Assembly: GCA_005405945.1 (NCBI GenBank)
Contig: BJHW01000001.1
Span: forward strand, 3,224,001-3,288,000
DNA: 64,000 bases
Source of the DNA: Streptomyces violaceusniger
Lineage (GTDB): Bacteria > Actinomycetota > Actinomycetes > Streptomycetales > Streptomycetaceae
Direction of reading: 5' to 3'
Shown: positions 18,311 to 26,961 of the stretch, piece after piece
Numbering within the stretch: the first letter of the stretch is position 1
Layout of the letters: each line of letters opens with the position of its first letter
Program-made: the position numbers and the translations under genes
The notes under the pieces: generated by a model
What the model was told of the DNA's origin: nothing
Database searches by the model: none
The model's input: only the letters and a program-made list of their open reading frames with translations

Positions 18311-19351
18311 ATGCCCTTAAAGGATCGATGGCAGTACCCGACGGCGCTGCTGGACACCACGATGGACCAGCTCAGGACGTTGCTCGCGGTCCATGAGGCG
18401 GGCACCGCGCTGGGCGCCGCCCGGCTGCTGGGGCGGGAGCAGTCCAGTGTGCAGAAACAACTGGACACCCTGAACCGGAACTTCGGCGCACTGTGCGGTG
18501 AGCCGTTGGTGGTCAAACGGGGACGCGGTCAGAATGTGCTCTTCACCACGACCGGGGAGTCGCTCGCCGGACTCGCGCGCGGCACCCTGGAGGACTGGCG
18601 CGAGGAGATGCACGACTGCCGCCGCCGGCTCGGCAGCCGGCTCGTGGTCGGCTCAACCCGTTACATCCTCGGCTTTCTGCTGAATGCCGTGGAGTTGGTC
18701 ACCGAGGAATTCGAGGGCCGGGGCGTCGAGCTCAAGGTCGAGCACGTACGCACCCGGGACCTGCTCCAGCGGCTCGACGCCAAGGAGCTCGACCTGGTCT
18801 GCGGCAGCGTCCTCACCACGGCGGGCCACGACGGCCGGCTCGACGGCTTCGAGGTGATGGAGTGGCGGCGCAGCGGTCTTTCCCTGGTCACCAACCTCGA
18901 CGCCGAGGAGCTGCCCGGACCCTCGGTCCCGGTGAGCGAGCTGCCCCGGCTGCCGCTCGCGGTCTCGGCCGACGGCCTCATACCCGGCTTCCTGCGCGGC
19001 TGGTTCGGCGCCCGCTACCGCCAGGAGCTGCACATCGCGGCCGAGATCGACACCGTGAGTTACGGTCTTGAGCTGCTCTCCTCGGGGGTGGTGCGCGGCT
19101 GTGTGCTGGTCACCGAGGGCATCGGCGACGCGGTGGCCGACGGGCGGATCCGGGCCGGGGCCGGGCTGCGCACCCTGGAGCTGACCGACGGCATGGGGCC
19201 GGAGCTGGAAGTGCTGGTCGGGGTGTTCGTACGGGCCGGGGAGCGCACCGCGCAGGACGCCGGCCATCCGCTCAATGTGCTGTGGGGCGCGCTCGCCGGG
19301 GAGAACGCGCGGTGGCGCGGGGTCATGCGCAAGGGGCGCCCCGGCCGGTAA
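18311..19351 (+). CDS. LysR-family transcriptional regulator
   Basis: 346 residues from ATG 18311 (MPLKDRWQYPTALLDTTMDQ), preceded by GGAAGGCCGGA. The N-terminal winged helix is seen in LRTLLAVHEAGTALGAARLL and GREQSSVQKQLDTLNRNFGA; the effector domain follows (LVVGSTRYILGFLLNAVELV, LDLVCGSVLTTAGHDG). The DNA-binding part is somewhat divergent from classical LysR proteins. It is a single-gene unit, diverging from the alpha/beta hydrolase and upstream of the SDR gene by 131 bp. Its target is not evident. Confidence 0.8.
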   Translation: MPLKDRWQYPTALLDTTMDQLRTLLAVHEAGTALGAARLLGREQSSVQKQLDTLNRNFGALCGEPLVVKRGRGQNVLFTTTGESLAGLARGTLEDWREEMHDCRRRLGSRLVVGSTRYILGFLLNAVELVTEEFEGRGVELKVEHVRTRDLLQRLDAKELDLVCGSVLTTAGHDGRLDGFEVMEWRRSGLSLVTNLDAEELPGPSVPVSELPRLPLAVSADGLIPGFLRGWFGARYRQELHIAAEIDTVSYGLELLSSGVVRGCVLVTEGIGDAVADGRIRAGAGLRTLELTDGMGPELEVLVGVFVRAGERTAQDAGHPLNVLWGALAGENARWRGVMRKGRPGR

Positions 19352-19418
19352 CCCGCCCGTCGTCGGCGGGTAACCCCCGGCCGCCCGTGGAGTGGCGGAT
19401 ATGCCTCTTCCGTTTGCA

Positions 19419-19437
19419 CATACCGACTGGTTAGTCT
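19419..19437. promoter_or_regulatory. CATACCGACTGGT operator, site 2
   Basis: CATACCGACTGGTTAGTCT. The left half is identical to the site before the kinase gene; the right half is more degenerate. It ends 46 bp before the SDR start. Confidence 0.6.
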
Positions 19438-19482
19438 GCTGCGGCAGGAGCCTGACCGAGCCGATCCGAGGAGCTGCGAAAC

Positions 19483-20259
19483 GTGGGTACCGTGCGTGGG
19501 GCGCGTGTAGTGGTCACCGGAGCGGGCGGCGGCATCGGCGCCGCCCTCGCCCGGCGCTTCGCCGCCGAGGGCGCCCAGGTCGTGGTCAACGACCTCGACG
19601 CCGCCAAGGCCGCCTCCGTCGCCGGGGAGATCGGCGGGATCTCCGTCCCCGGGGACGCCTCCGGTGTCGTACCCGCGGCGCGCGAGGCGCTGGGCGGCGG
19701 CATCGACGTCTTCTGCGCCAACGCGGGCGTCGGCCACGACGGCGGCCCCGAGGCCGACGAGGCGCTGTGGCAGCAGTCCTGGGACGTCAATGTGATGGCT
19801 CATGTGCGGGCCGCCCGGGAGCTGTTGCCCGAGTGGCTGGAGCGCGGCAGCGGCCGCTTCGTGGCCACCGTCTCCGCCGCCGGGATCCTCACCATGGTCG
19901 GCTCGGCGCCGTACGCGGTCTCCAAGCACGCCGCGCTCGCCTTCGCCGAATGGCTCTCGGCCACCTACCGCCACCGCGGCATCGGCGTCCACGCCGTCTG
20001 CCCGCAGGGAGTGCGCACCGACATGCTCACCGCCTCCGGGACCGCCGGGGAGCTGGTGCTGGCGCCCACCGCGATCGAGCCCGAGCAGGTGGCCGACGCC
20101 GTCCTCGCGGGCATCGACGAGGAGCGCTTCCTGATCCTTCCGCACCCCGAGGTGGCCCGCCACTACGCCTCCCGCGCCGGTGACACCGACCGCTGGCTGG
20201 GCGGCATGAACAAGCTGCAGCGCAAGCTCGAACAGCTCGAGGCGGCGTCCGGGACCTAG
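19483..20259 (+). CDS. short-chain dehydrogenase/reductase (SDR)
   Basis: 258 residues from GTG 19483, with GAGGAG upstream. The NAD(P) motif VVVTGAGGGIGAALARRFAA, the NAG motif in CANAGVGHDGG and the catalytic tetrad residues (Ser in ATVSAAGILTMVG, YAVSKHAALAF) are all present. The aspartate in VVNDLDAAKA favours NAD. It shares the CATACCGACTGGT operator with the kinase/acyl-CoA dehydrogenase operon and is followed by an acyl-CoA ligase and a TetR gene. A 3-hydroxyacyl or hydroxy-acid dehydrogenase role (compare LvaD) is inferred. Its TAG stop is part of a transposon-end-like repeat. Confidence 0.85.
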   Translation: MGTVRGARVVVTGAGGGIGAALARRFAAEGAQVVVNDLDAAKAASVAGEIGGISVPGDASGVVPAAREALGGGIDVFCANAGVGHDGGPEADEALWQQSWDVNVMAHVRAARELLPEWLERGSGRFVATVSAAGILTMVGSAPYAVSKHAALAFAEWLSATYRHRGIGVHAVCPQGVRTDMLTASGTAGELVLAPTAIEPEQVADAVLAGIDEERFLILPHPEVARHYASRAGDTDRWLGGMNKLQRKLEQLEAASGT

Positions 20260-20293
20260 GGTCCTTCTGACGGATCTCCGCCCGAAGGACCCT
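20256..20293. repeat. short derivative of the 193-bp element / hairpin
   Basis: Starts CTAGGGTCCTTCTGACGGAT, matching 24 of the 25 terminal bases of the element at 1990, and closes with GAAGGACCCT, giving a 10-bp stem with a 16-base loop. The first TAG is the stop codon of the SDR gene. It may act as a terminator between the SDR and the ligase genes. Confidence 0.6.
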
Positions 20294-20369
20294 GGGGCTG
20301 ACCCCGCGGCCCGGTACCCGCGTACGCTCCGCCCACCACCCTCACCCCCGTCCAGACAGGGCCGCCCCC

Positions 20370-22011
20370 ATGACGACGTACCAGGACCAGCCATGGCTCG
20401 CTCAGCTCACTGAGAAACAGCGCCAGAGGATCACCCCGCGGCCGAGTCCGCTGCACGCCTTCCGGGACGCCGTGCGCACCGCCCCCGACCATCCGGCGCT
20501 CGCCTACTTCGACGGACGGCTGACCTACCGCGAGACCGACGAGCTCTCCGACGGCATAGCCGGCCATCTCGCCGAGCGCGGCTTCCGGCCGGGCGACCGC
20601 CTCGCGATCATGCTCCAGAACACCCCGCACTTCGTGCTCGCGCTGCTGGGGGCGTGGAAGGCGGGCGGTACGGTCGTCCCGGTCAACCCCATGTACAAGG
20701 GCGCCGAACTCGCGCACATCCTCGGCGACGCCGAGGTGAGCGCCCTGGTCTGCTCCCGCCACGGCTGGGAGGACTACATACGCGACACGGCCGCCGCGTC
20801 CCCGGTGCGCATCGCGCTCACCGCCGACGCCTGCGACCTCCAGACCCGCGACGACGAGCGGGTGCTGCGCGACCGGCCCATCCCGGTTCCCGGGGACACC
20901 GAGGACCTCCTCGCCGTCGCCCGCGCCGGGGCCCGCCCGCCGTCCGTCCCCGCCCCCGGTGCCGATGACATCGCGCTGATCAGCTACACCTCCGGGACCA
21001 GCGGCACCCCAAGGGCGCCACCAACACCCACGGCAACATCTCCTACAACGCCGACCGGCAGCACATCCTCCATGAGCTGCCCACCGGTTCGACGCTCTTC
21101 GCGCTGGCCCCGCTGTTCCACATCACCGGCATGGTCTGCCAGCTGTGCGCGTGCATGTCCGGAGCCGGCACCCTGGCCCTGGCCTACCGCTTCGAGACCG
21201 GCGTCGTCCTCGACGCCTTCGCCGAGCACCGCCCCCTCTACACCGTGGGCCCCTCCACCGCCTTCATGGCGCTGATGGCCCACCCCCGGGCCACCCGCGA
21301 CCACTTCTCGTCCTTCCGCATCATCTCCTCCGGCGGCGCCCCGCTGCCGCCCGCGCTGGTCGAGCGGTTCCAGTCCGACTTCGGCCCGTATCTGCACAAC
21401 GGCTACGGGCTCACCGAGTGCACCGCCCCTGCGCCAGCGTCCCGCCCGGGGTCCGCGCCCCCGTCGACCCGGTCTCCGGCACCCTCGCCGTCGGCGTCCC
21501 CGGCCCCGACACCATCGTGCGCATCGCGGACGACGAGGGGCGGGACGTGCCGTTCGGCGAGCAGGGCGAGATCGTCGTCCGCGGCCCGATGGTGGTGCCC
21601 GGCTACTGGCGGCGCCCGGAGGCGACCGCGGCCGCCCTCCCGGACGGGGAACTGCGCACGGGCGACATCGGTTTCATGGACGAGGCCGGCTGGCTGTATG
21701 TGGTCGACCGCAAGAAGGACATGATCAACGCATCGGGTTTCAAGGTGTGGCCGCGTGAGGTCGAGGACGTGCTCTACACTCACCCCGCCGTGCGGGAGGC
21801 GGCGGTCGTCGGCAAACCCGACGCGTACCGCGGCGAGACGGTCAAGGCGTATGTGAGCCTTCGACCAGGGGCCGAGGTCACACCGGACGAGCTGTCCGCG
21901 TACTGTGCGGAGCGGCTTGCCGCGTACAAGTACCCCCGCGAGGTGGAGATCCTGCCCGAGCTGCCGAAGACGACCAGTGGCAAGATCCTCCGGCGGGAAC
22001 TGCGAGGATGA
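20370..22011 (+). CDS. acyl-CoA synthetase (AMP-dependent ligase), two frameshifts
   Basis: About 547 residues after restoring one C at 21006-21010 and one at 21426-21429. Motifs in order: the P-loop ISYTSGTSGTPKGA (the lysine appears only in the corrected frame), FALAPLFHITGM, IISSGGAPLPPALVERF, the adenylate-binding NGYGLTECTAP, TGDIGFMDEAGWLYVVDRKK and the C-terminal catalytic lysine in LPKTTSGKILRREL. The enzyme activates a carboxylate to its CoA thioester. It follows the SDR gene and overlaps or abuts a TetR gene at its 3' end. Substrate is probably a medium- or long-chain or hydroxy acid, by context only. Confidence 0.88.
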
Positions 22012-22034
22012 GAGAGAGAAGAGGAAGAGAACGG

Positions 22035-22637
22035 GTGGCGACCATGGCCAGAGCGACGGACGGTGACGGACAGCCGGTGCCACAGCGGCTGCTGGCCGCT
22101 GCCACCCGCCTCTTCGCGGAGCGGGGCTACGACCGGACGTCCGTACAGGAGATCGTCGAGGCGGCGGGCGTCACCAAGGGCGCGCTCTACCACTACTTCG
22201 GCTCCAAGGACGATCTGCTCCACGAGATCTACGGCCGGGTGCTCCGGCTCCAGCAGGAGCGGCTGGACGCCTTCGCGGACGCCGACGCGCCGGTGGAGAC
22301 GCGGCTGCGGGACGCGGCGGCCGACGTCGTGGTGACCACCATCGAGAACCTCGACGACGCGACCATCTTCTTCCGGTCGATGCACCAACTCAGCCCGGAG
22401 AAGCACAAGCAGGTACGCGCCGAGCGGCGCCGCTACCACGAGCGGTTCCGCGCGCTGATCGAGGAGGGGCAGCGGGCCGGGGTGTTCAGCTCCCGGACCC
22501 CGGCGGACCTGGTGGTGGACTACCACTTCGGCTCCGTCCACCACCTGGGCACCTGGTACCGGCCCGGCGGCCGCTGGGCCCCCCAGGAGGTCGCCGACCA
22601 CCTGGCCGACCTCCTGATGCGCGCCCTGCGGCCGTAA
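22035..22637 (+). CDS. TetR-family transcriptional regulator
   Basis: About 200 residues. The HTH is clear: ATRLFAERGYDRTSVQEIVE, then AAGVTKGALYHYFGSKDDLL. The ligand domain resembles KstR2/FadR-type TetR regulators of acyl-CoA metabolism. The GTG at 22035 was chosen because GAGGAAGAG precedes it; an ATG at 22008 overlapping the ligase stop (ATGA) and an ATG at 22044 are alternatives. As the last gene after the SDR and ligase, it is the best local candidate to bind the three CATACCGACTGGT sites, though that is untested. Confidence 0.85.
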   Translation: MATMARATDGDGQPVPQRLLAAATRLFAERGYDRTSVQEIVEAAGVTKGALYHYFGSKDDLLHEIYGRVLRLQQERLDAFADADAPVETRLRDAAADVVVTTIENLDDATIFFRSMHQLSPEKHKQVRAERRRYHERFRALIEEGQRAGVFSSRTPADLVVDYHFGSVHHLGTWYRPGGRWAPQEVADHLADLLMRALRP

Positions 22638-22649
22638 GCGCCCCGTCCC

Positions 22650-24095
22650 ATGACCGACACCGCGAGCGATACGACCGACGGCGCCCCGCGCCATGCCGAC
22701 GTGGGCCTGCTGAGCCCCGTCCGGGCCGGTACCCCGGCCGAGACCACCACGTCGGACGGCGCCTGGCTACAGGCGATGCTGGACGCCGAGGCGGGCCTGG
22801 TGCGGGCGCAGGCGCGGCTGGGCCTGGTGCCCGAGACGGCGGCCCGGACCGTCACCGACCTCGCCCGTGCCGAGCACCTGGACGTGGTGGAGATCGCCCG
22901 GCTGGCCCGGGGCGCGGCCAACCCGGTGGTGGCGCTGGTCCGGGCGTTCACCGCGCTGGTGGCCGCGGCGGACCCGGCGGCAGCGGAGTATGTGCACCGG
23001 GGTTCGACCAGCCAGGACATCATGGACACCGCCGCCATGCTGGTGGCGCACCGGACCCTCGTGCCCCTGGTGGCGGACCTGGAGCGGATCGCACGGGCGC
23101 TGCGCGAGCTGGCCGTGGCGCACCGGGACACGCTGATGCCCGGCCGTACGCTCGCCCTGCACGCCGTGCCCACCACCTTCGGCCTGAAGGCCGCGGGCTG
23201 GCTGAGCGGTGTGGCGGAGGCGGCGGCCGGGCTGGCCCGGATCCGCGACCACGGACTGCCGGTGCAGCTCGGCGGCGCGGCGGGCACGCTGGCGGGCTAC
23301 ACCGAGTACGCCCTGATGGACCGGGGGACGCGGCCCGGGGCGCCGGGGCCGGGCGAGTTCGCGGAGCGGCTGATGGCGGAGTTCGCCGCGCAGGTCGGGC
23401 TGAACGAGCCCGACCTGCCCTGGCACACCGCCCGTACTCCGGTCGCGGGGCTGGCCGCCCAACTGGCCCTGGCTGCCGGGGCGCTGGGCAAGGTCGCGGT
23501 GGATGTGCAGTTGCTGTCGCGCACCGAGACCGCCGAGGTCGCCGAGCCCGCCGCCGAGGGCCGCGGGGTGTCCTCCGCGATGCCGCACAAGCGCAACCCC
23601 GCCCTGGCCACCCTGGTGCGCTCCGCCGCGCTCCAGGTGCCGGCGCTGGCGAGCGCCGTCATGGGGTGCATGCTCGCGGAGGACGAGCGGCCGGCCGGGG
23701 CATGGCACGCCGAGTGGCTTCCGCTGCGCGAGTGTCTGCGGCTGACGGGCGGGGCGGCGCACACGGCCGTCGAATTGGTCGAGGGGCTGGATGTCTTCCC
23801 GGACCGGATGCGCGTCAATCTGGGGCTGACCGGCGGGCTGATCGTCTCCGAGCGCCTGGCCGCGGCCCTGACCCCGGTGCTGGGCAAGGGCCCCGCGAAG
23901 GAGCTGATGAGCCGGGCCTCGGCGGAGGCGGCGGACGGCGGGCGGACGCTGGAAGAGGTGCTGACCGCCGCCCCCGAGCTGGCGGGTCATTTCACGGCGG
24001 AGGAGCTCGCCGCCCTGCTGGACCCGGCGAACTATCCGGGGGCGGCCGGGCCGCTGGTGGACCGGGCGGTTCGGGAGCACCGGGACCGGTTCTGA
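22650..24095 (+). CDS. fumarase/aspartase-superfamily lyase, 3-carboxymuconate cycloisomerase (PcaB)-like
   Basis: 481 residues. The superfamily signature is seen as GVSSAMPHKRNPALATLV, and the other active-site loops as VHRGSTSQDIMDTAAM and GRTLALHAVPTTFGLKAAGW. The overall pattern (VGLLSPVRAGTPAE start, WHTARTPVAGLAAQLALAAG) is closest to PcaB, which lactonises 3-carboxy-cis,cis-muconate in the protocatechuate branch of the beta-ketoadipate pathway. No other pca gene lies nearby, so adenylosuccinate-lyase-like or another elimination reaction is possible. It starts 13 bp after the TetR gene and may be in the same operon. Confidence 0.75.
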   Translation: MTDTASDTTDGAPRHADVGLLSPVRAGTPAETTTSDGAWLQAMLDAEAGLVRAQARLGLVPETAARTVTDLARAEHLDVVEIARLARGAANPVVALVRAFTALVAAADPAAAEYVHRGSTSQDIMDTAAMLVAHRTLVPLVADLERIARALRELAVAHRDTLMPGRTLALHAVPTTFGLKAAGWLSGVAEAAAGLARIRDHGLPVQLGGAAGTLAGYTEYALMDRGTRPGAPGPGEFAERLMAEFAAQVGLNEPDLPWHTARTPVAGLAAQLALAAGALGKVAVDVQLLSRTETAEVAEPAAEGRGVSSAMPHKRNPALATLVRSAALQVPALASAVMGCMLAEDERPAGAWHAEWLPLRECLRLTGGAAHTAVELVEGLDVFPDRMRVNLGLTGGLIVSERLAAALTPVLGKGPAKELMSRASAEAADGGRTLEEVLTAAPELAGHFTAEELAALLDPANYPGAAGPLVDRAVREHRDRF

Positions 24096-24195
24096 CGGCC
24101 GCCCGTGGAGCGGCGTCGGCCGGGGATGTCACATCCGGGCGGCGCTCGGCGTCCGGGGTACCGATACGGAATCCGGACGCCGTGCGCTCGAGGGC

Positions 24196-24978
24196 TCACA
24201 GCGGCTCCGCGTCCGTCGCGGCGTACTCCTCGCGCAGGGCGTCCAGGACGGGGTGCGCCGGGTCGAACTCCACCCCGTCGATCGACCGGATCGGCCGCAC
24301 ACCCACCCCCGCGTTGAGGGCGAAGGCCGCGCGCAGTTCACCGAGGCGGTCACGGTCGATCCGCTCGGTGTGCTGCGGCCCGCCGTGGGCGCGCCGGAGC
24401 AGTTCCCGGGTGACGCCGGGCAGGCACGCGGCGTCCGGCCACAGCAGGCGATCGCCGTCGAAGAACCCCACGTTCCAGGTGGCGCCCTCGGACACCGCGC
24501 CCCGCTCGTCCGTCAGCAGCGCATCGTCGTAGCCGTCGAGCTGGGCCAGGCGGCGCAGCCGCAACAGCCCGAACAGCCCGACGTGTTTGACCTCCGGCAG
24601 GTCGCGGCGGTGCGGTGCGGTGCGCACGCTCAGCGGCGGCGGCGAGGGCGCGGCGGCGGGCCGGGTGGTGACCAGGATGCGCGGTGTGGCCTCGGCCCCG
24701 GGCCGCTCCAGCCCGAGGTCGGGGTCGTACACGGTCACCCGGACCGTGAGCGGCCCCGTGGTGTCCGCGACGGCGCGCCGGGCCAGTTCGCGGATCCGGT
24801 CGCGGTCCGGGTCGGTGCCGAACAGCACACCGCAGTCCCGTACCAGCCGGTCCAGATGGAGGGACAGGCCGCGCACCCGCCCGTCCTCCACCCGCATGGT
24901 GGTGAAGTGGCCGTAGTTGGTCATGGCCAGCGCCGTCAGCTCGCGGATACCCGCCGGTTCACCGTTCAGCTCTGTCAT
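24196..24978 (-). CDS. class IV PLP-dependent aminotransferase / aminodeoxychorismate lyase-like
   Basis: 260 residues from ATG 24978. The fold type IV pattern is seen: GHFTTMRVEDGRVRGLSLHL (substrate-side start), the PLP lysine in LPEVKHVGLFGLLRLRRLAQ, and DDALLTDERGAVSEGATWNV, then CLPGVTRELLRRA. Such enzymes include branched-chain and D-amino-acid aminotransferases and 4-amino-4-deoxychorismate lyase. The short length and lone position favour the aminotransferase-class-IV family without a firm substrate. It is transcribed leftward and diverges from the DUF402 gene by 123 bp. Confidence 0.8.
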   Translation of the reverse strand: MTELNGEPAGIRELTALAMTNYGHFTTMRVEDGRVRGLSLHLDRLVRDCGVLFGTDPDRDRIRELARRAVADTTGPLTVRVTVYDPDLGLERPGAEATPRILVTTRPAAAPSPPPLSVRTAPHRRDLPEVKHVGLFGLLRLRRLAQLDGYDDALLTDERGAVSEGATWNVGFFDGDRLLWPDAACLPGVTRELLRRAHGGPQHTERIDRDRLGELRAAFALNAGVGVRPIRSIDGVEFDPAHPVLDALREEYAATDAEPL

Positions 24979-25101
24979 GGGGCCAGTGTTCCAGCCGGGG
25001 GGGTGGACGGAGTCGGCGAGTCGCCCGAGCTCGCCGGGGTCGATCAAGCCGTAGCTGCCGCGCACCCGCTCGCCGCTCCGGCCACCGCGTAGGATCGGCT
25101 C

Positions 25102-25619
25102 ATGCCCGATCTCGTATCCGTCAACTACCGCAAGTACGACGGCACTTTGCACTGGAACCTGCGGATGCGCAGGCTGGGCGAGGACGATCACGGCGTCTGG
25201 CTGGGGCTGCCCGGCGGGGCGTCATGCGCAAGGGGTACGGCCCGATGGTGTCGATCGCCTGTGCGCATGTGGTCCTCATCCCGCGCGACGCGTGGTGGAC
25301 CGCGGCGTTCAACGCCCCGCCCCGGGAGACCGAGATCTACTGCGACATCGCCACGCCTGCCGAGTGGCGCTCCTCCCACGAGGTGTCGATGGTGGACCTG
25401 GACCTGGATGTGCTCCGCAAGCGGACGGACGGCTCGACCCTGATGGACGACGAGGACGAGTTCGCCGAGCACCAGGTGCGGTACGGCTATCCGGCGGACG
25501 TCATAGCGGAGGCCGAGGCGGCGGGGCGGTGGCTGATGGACGCGGTCGACGGGCGCGCCGAGCCGTTCGGGGACGCCTCCAGGGCGTGGCTGGCCATGGT
25601 CGACGGCGAGCGGCCCTGA
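25102..25619 (+). CDS. DUF402 protein, one frameshift
   Basis: About 172 residues after restoring one G in the run at 25216-25219. The first frame gives LVSVNYRKYDGTLHWNLRMR; the second gives GYGPMVSIACAHVVLIPRDA, WWTAAFNAPPRETEIYCDIA, the acidic DLDLDVL and LMDDEDEFAEHQVRYGYP. These acidic residues are the divalent-metal site of the DUF402/FomD-like fold, members of which hydrolyse nucleoside di- or triphosphates or nucleotidyl-phosphonates. A stand-alone gene; substrate unknown. Confidence 0.8.
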
Positions 25620-25659
25620 GACCATCTCGCGGTCGGCTCACCGCCGTCCCACCGTCAGC

Positions 25660-26958
25660 TCACCGGGGTGGCCGTCCCGTGCCGCGCGAGACCGAGGACG
25701 ACTCCTCCGTACGCCCCTTGGCGGGCCGCTTCTCCGGCACCGGCCGACCCTCGCCGGGGGCCGCGGCCGGGCGACCGCGCAGCGGCCGGACGGCTATCGC
25801 CGCCGATATCAGGAGCAGCCCGCCCAGCATGACGAAGGGGGCGGCGGTGCCCGCGAGTCCCGCCAGCACACCGGCGGAGGCGGGCGCGGCCACCTGGCCG
25901 AGCCGGTTGCCGGTGAGCCGCAGCGCGAGGGCCGTGCTGCGCGCCCCCTCGGGGGCGGCCTGGACGACGGTCGTCATCGACAGCGGCTGGCCGACGCCGA
26001 GGCAGAAGCCGAGCCCGGCCAGCAGCGCCCCGAGCGCCCAGGCGGGCACCGGCAGGGCGATGCCCGTGCACAGCAGCGCGGCGCCCAGACAGCTGACGGC
26101 CATCAGCACGGTGCGGCCCATCAGCCGGATCATCGGGGTCATGACGAGGCGGCAGGCCACCGTCGCGGCGGCGCGCAGGCTGAGCAGCACACCGACGACC
26201 GCGGGCGAGATGCCGCGCTGTTCGCCGACGACCGGCAGATAGGCGGTGAGGACGTCGGTGGCGGAGAGCACCGCGAGGCTGATGAAGATGCCGGAGGCGA
26301 CCCCGCGGGTGGTCAGGATGGACCGTACGGAGGCCTTGCGGGCCGGGGCCTCCTCGGCGGGCCCGGCCGCCGTACCGTCCGGGCGGCGCTCGATGCGCCA
26401 CAGCGAGGTGACGGAGAAGGCCGCGAGGGCGGCGGAGACGAACAGCGCGGCGGCGCTGGTGCGGCCCATCGCCCCGTCGTGTTCGGAGACCACAAGACCG
26501 GCCGCGATGGGCCCGACGAGCTGGCCGAGCGAGGCGCCGATGGTGAAGTGGCCGAAGTTGCGGTCCTGGTCCTCGGGCGCGCTCTGGCGGGCCACGATGG
26601 ACTGGGCGCCGATGACGAACGACAGATGGCCGAGCCCCATCACCCCGCTCCACGCGGCCATCGCGGGCAGCGATCCGGCCGTTCCGCTGAACGCACAGCC
26701 GGTGGCGATGAGGGCCACCCCGATGGGCAGCAGCGGGGCGCACCGCCCGTGGTCGGTGCGCCGCCCGAGGGGTACGGCGGCGAACAGCGGCAGCAGGGCG
26801 TAGACACCGGCGATGACGCCGACGGCGCGGGCGTCGGCACCGAGCGCCAGCGCCCGGTAGGAGACGGCCGGCCGCGCCATGTTCACCGCTCCCTGGGCGA
26901 ACGAGAAGGCGATGACCAGGCGCAGCAGCCAGCCCCTACCGGGCTCCGAGATCTTCAC
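25660..26958 (-). CDS. MFS transporter
   Basis: 432 residues with about twelve hydrophobic segments. The inter-helix 2-3 region reads PLGRRTDHGR, a degenerate form of the MFS motif A (GxLaDrxGrk). N-terminal residues LRLVIAFSFAQGAVNMARPA fit the drug/sugar-exporter branch. The C-terminal tail is basic and Pro-rich (RPAAAPGEGRPVPEKRPAKG). It stops 4 bp before the CitMHS gene begins its last codons on the same strand, so the two may be co-transcribed. Substrate unknown; both import and efflux are possible. Confidence 0.85.
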   Translation of the reverse strand: MKISEPGRGWLLRLVIAFSFAQGAVNMARPAVSYRALALGADARAVGVIAGVYALLPLFAAVPLGRRTDHGRCAPLLPIGVALIATGCAFSGTAGSLPAMAAWSGVMGLGHLSFVIGAQSIVARQSAPEDQDRNFGHFTIGASLGQLVGPIAAGLVVSEHDGAMGRTSAAALFVSAALAAFSVTSLWRIERRPDGTAAGPAEEAPARKASVRSILTTRGVASGIFISLAVLSATDVLTAYLPVVGEQRGISPAVVGVLLSLRAAATVACRLVMTPMIRLMGRTVLMAVSCLGAALLCTGIALPVPAWALGALLAGLGFCLGVGQPLSMTTVVQAAPEGARSTALALRLTGNRLGQVAAPASAGVLAGLAGTAAPFVMLGGLLLISAAIAVRPLRGRPAAAPGEGRPVPEKRPAKGRTEESSSVSRGTGRPPR

Positions 26959-26961
26959 GGG

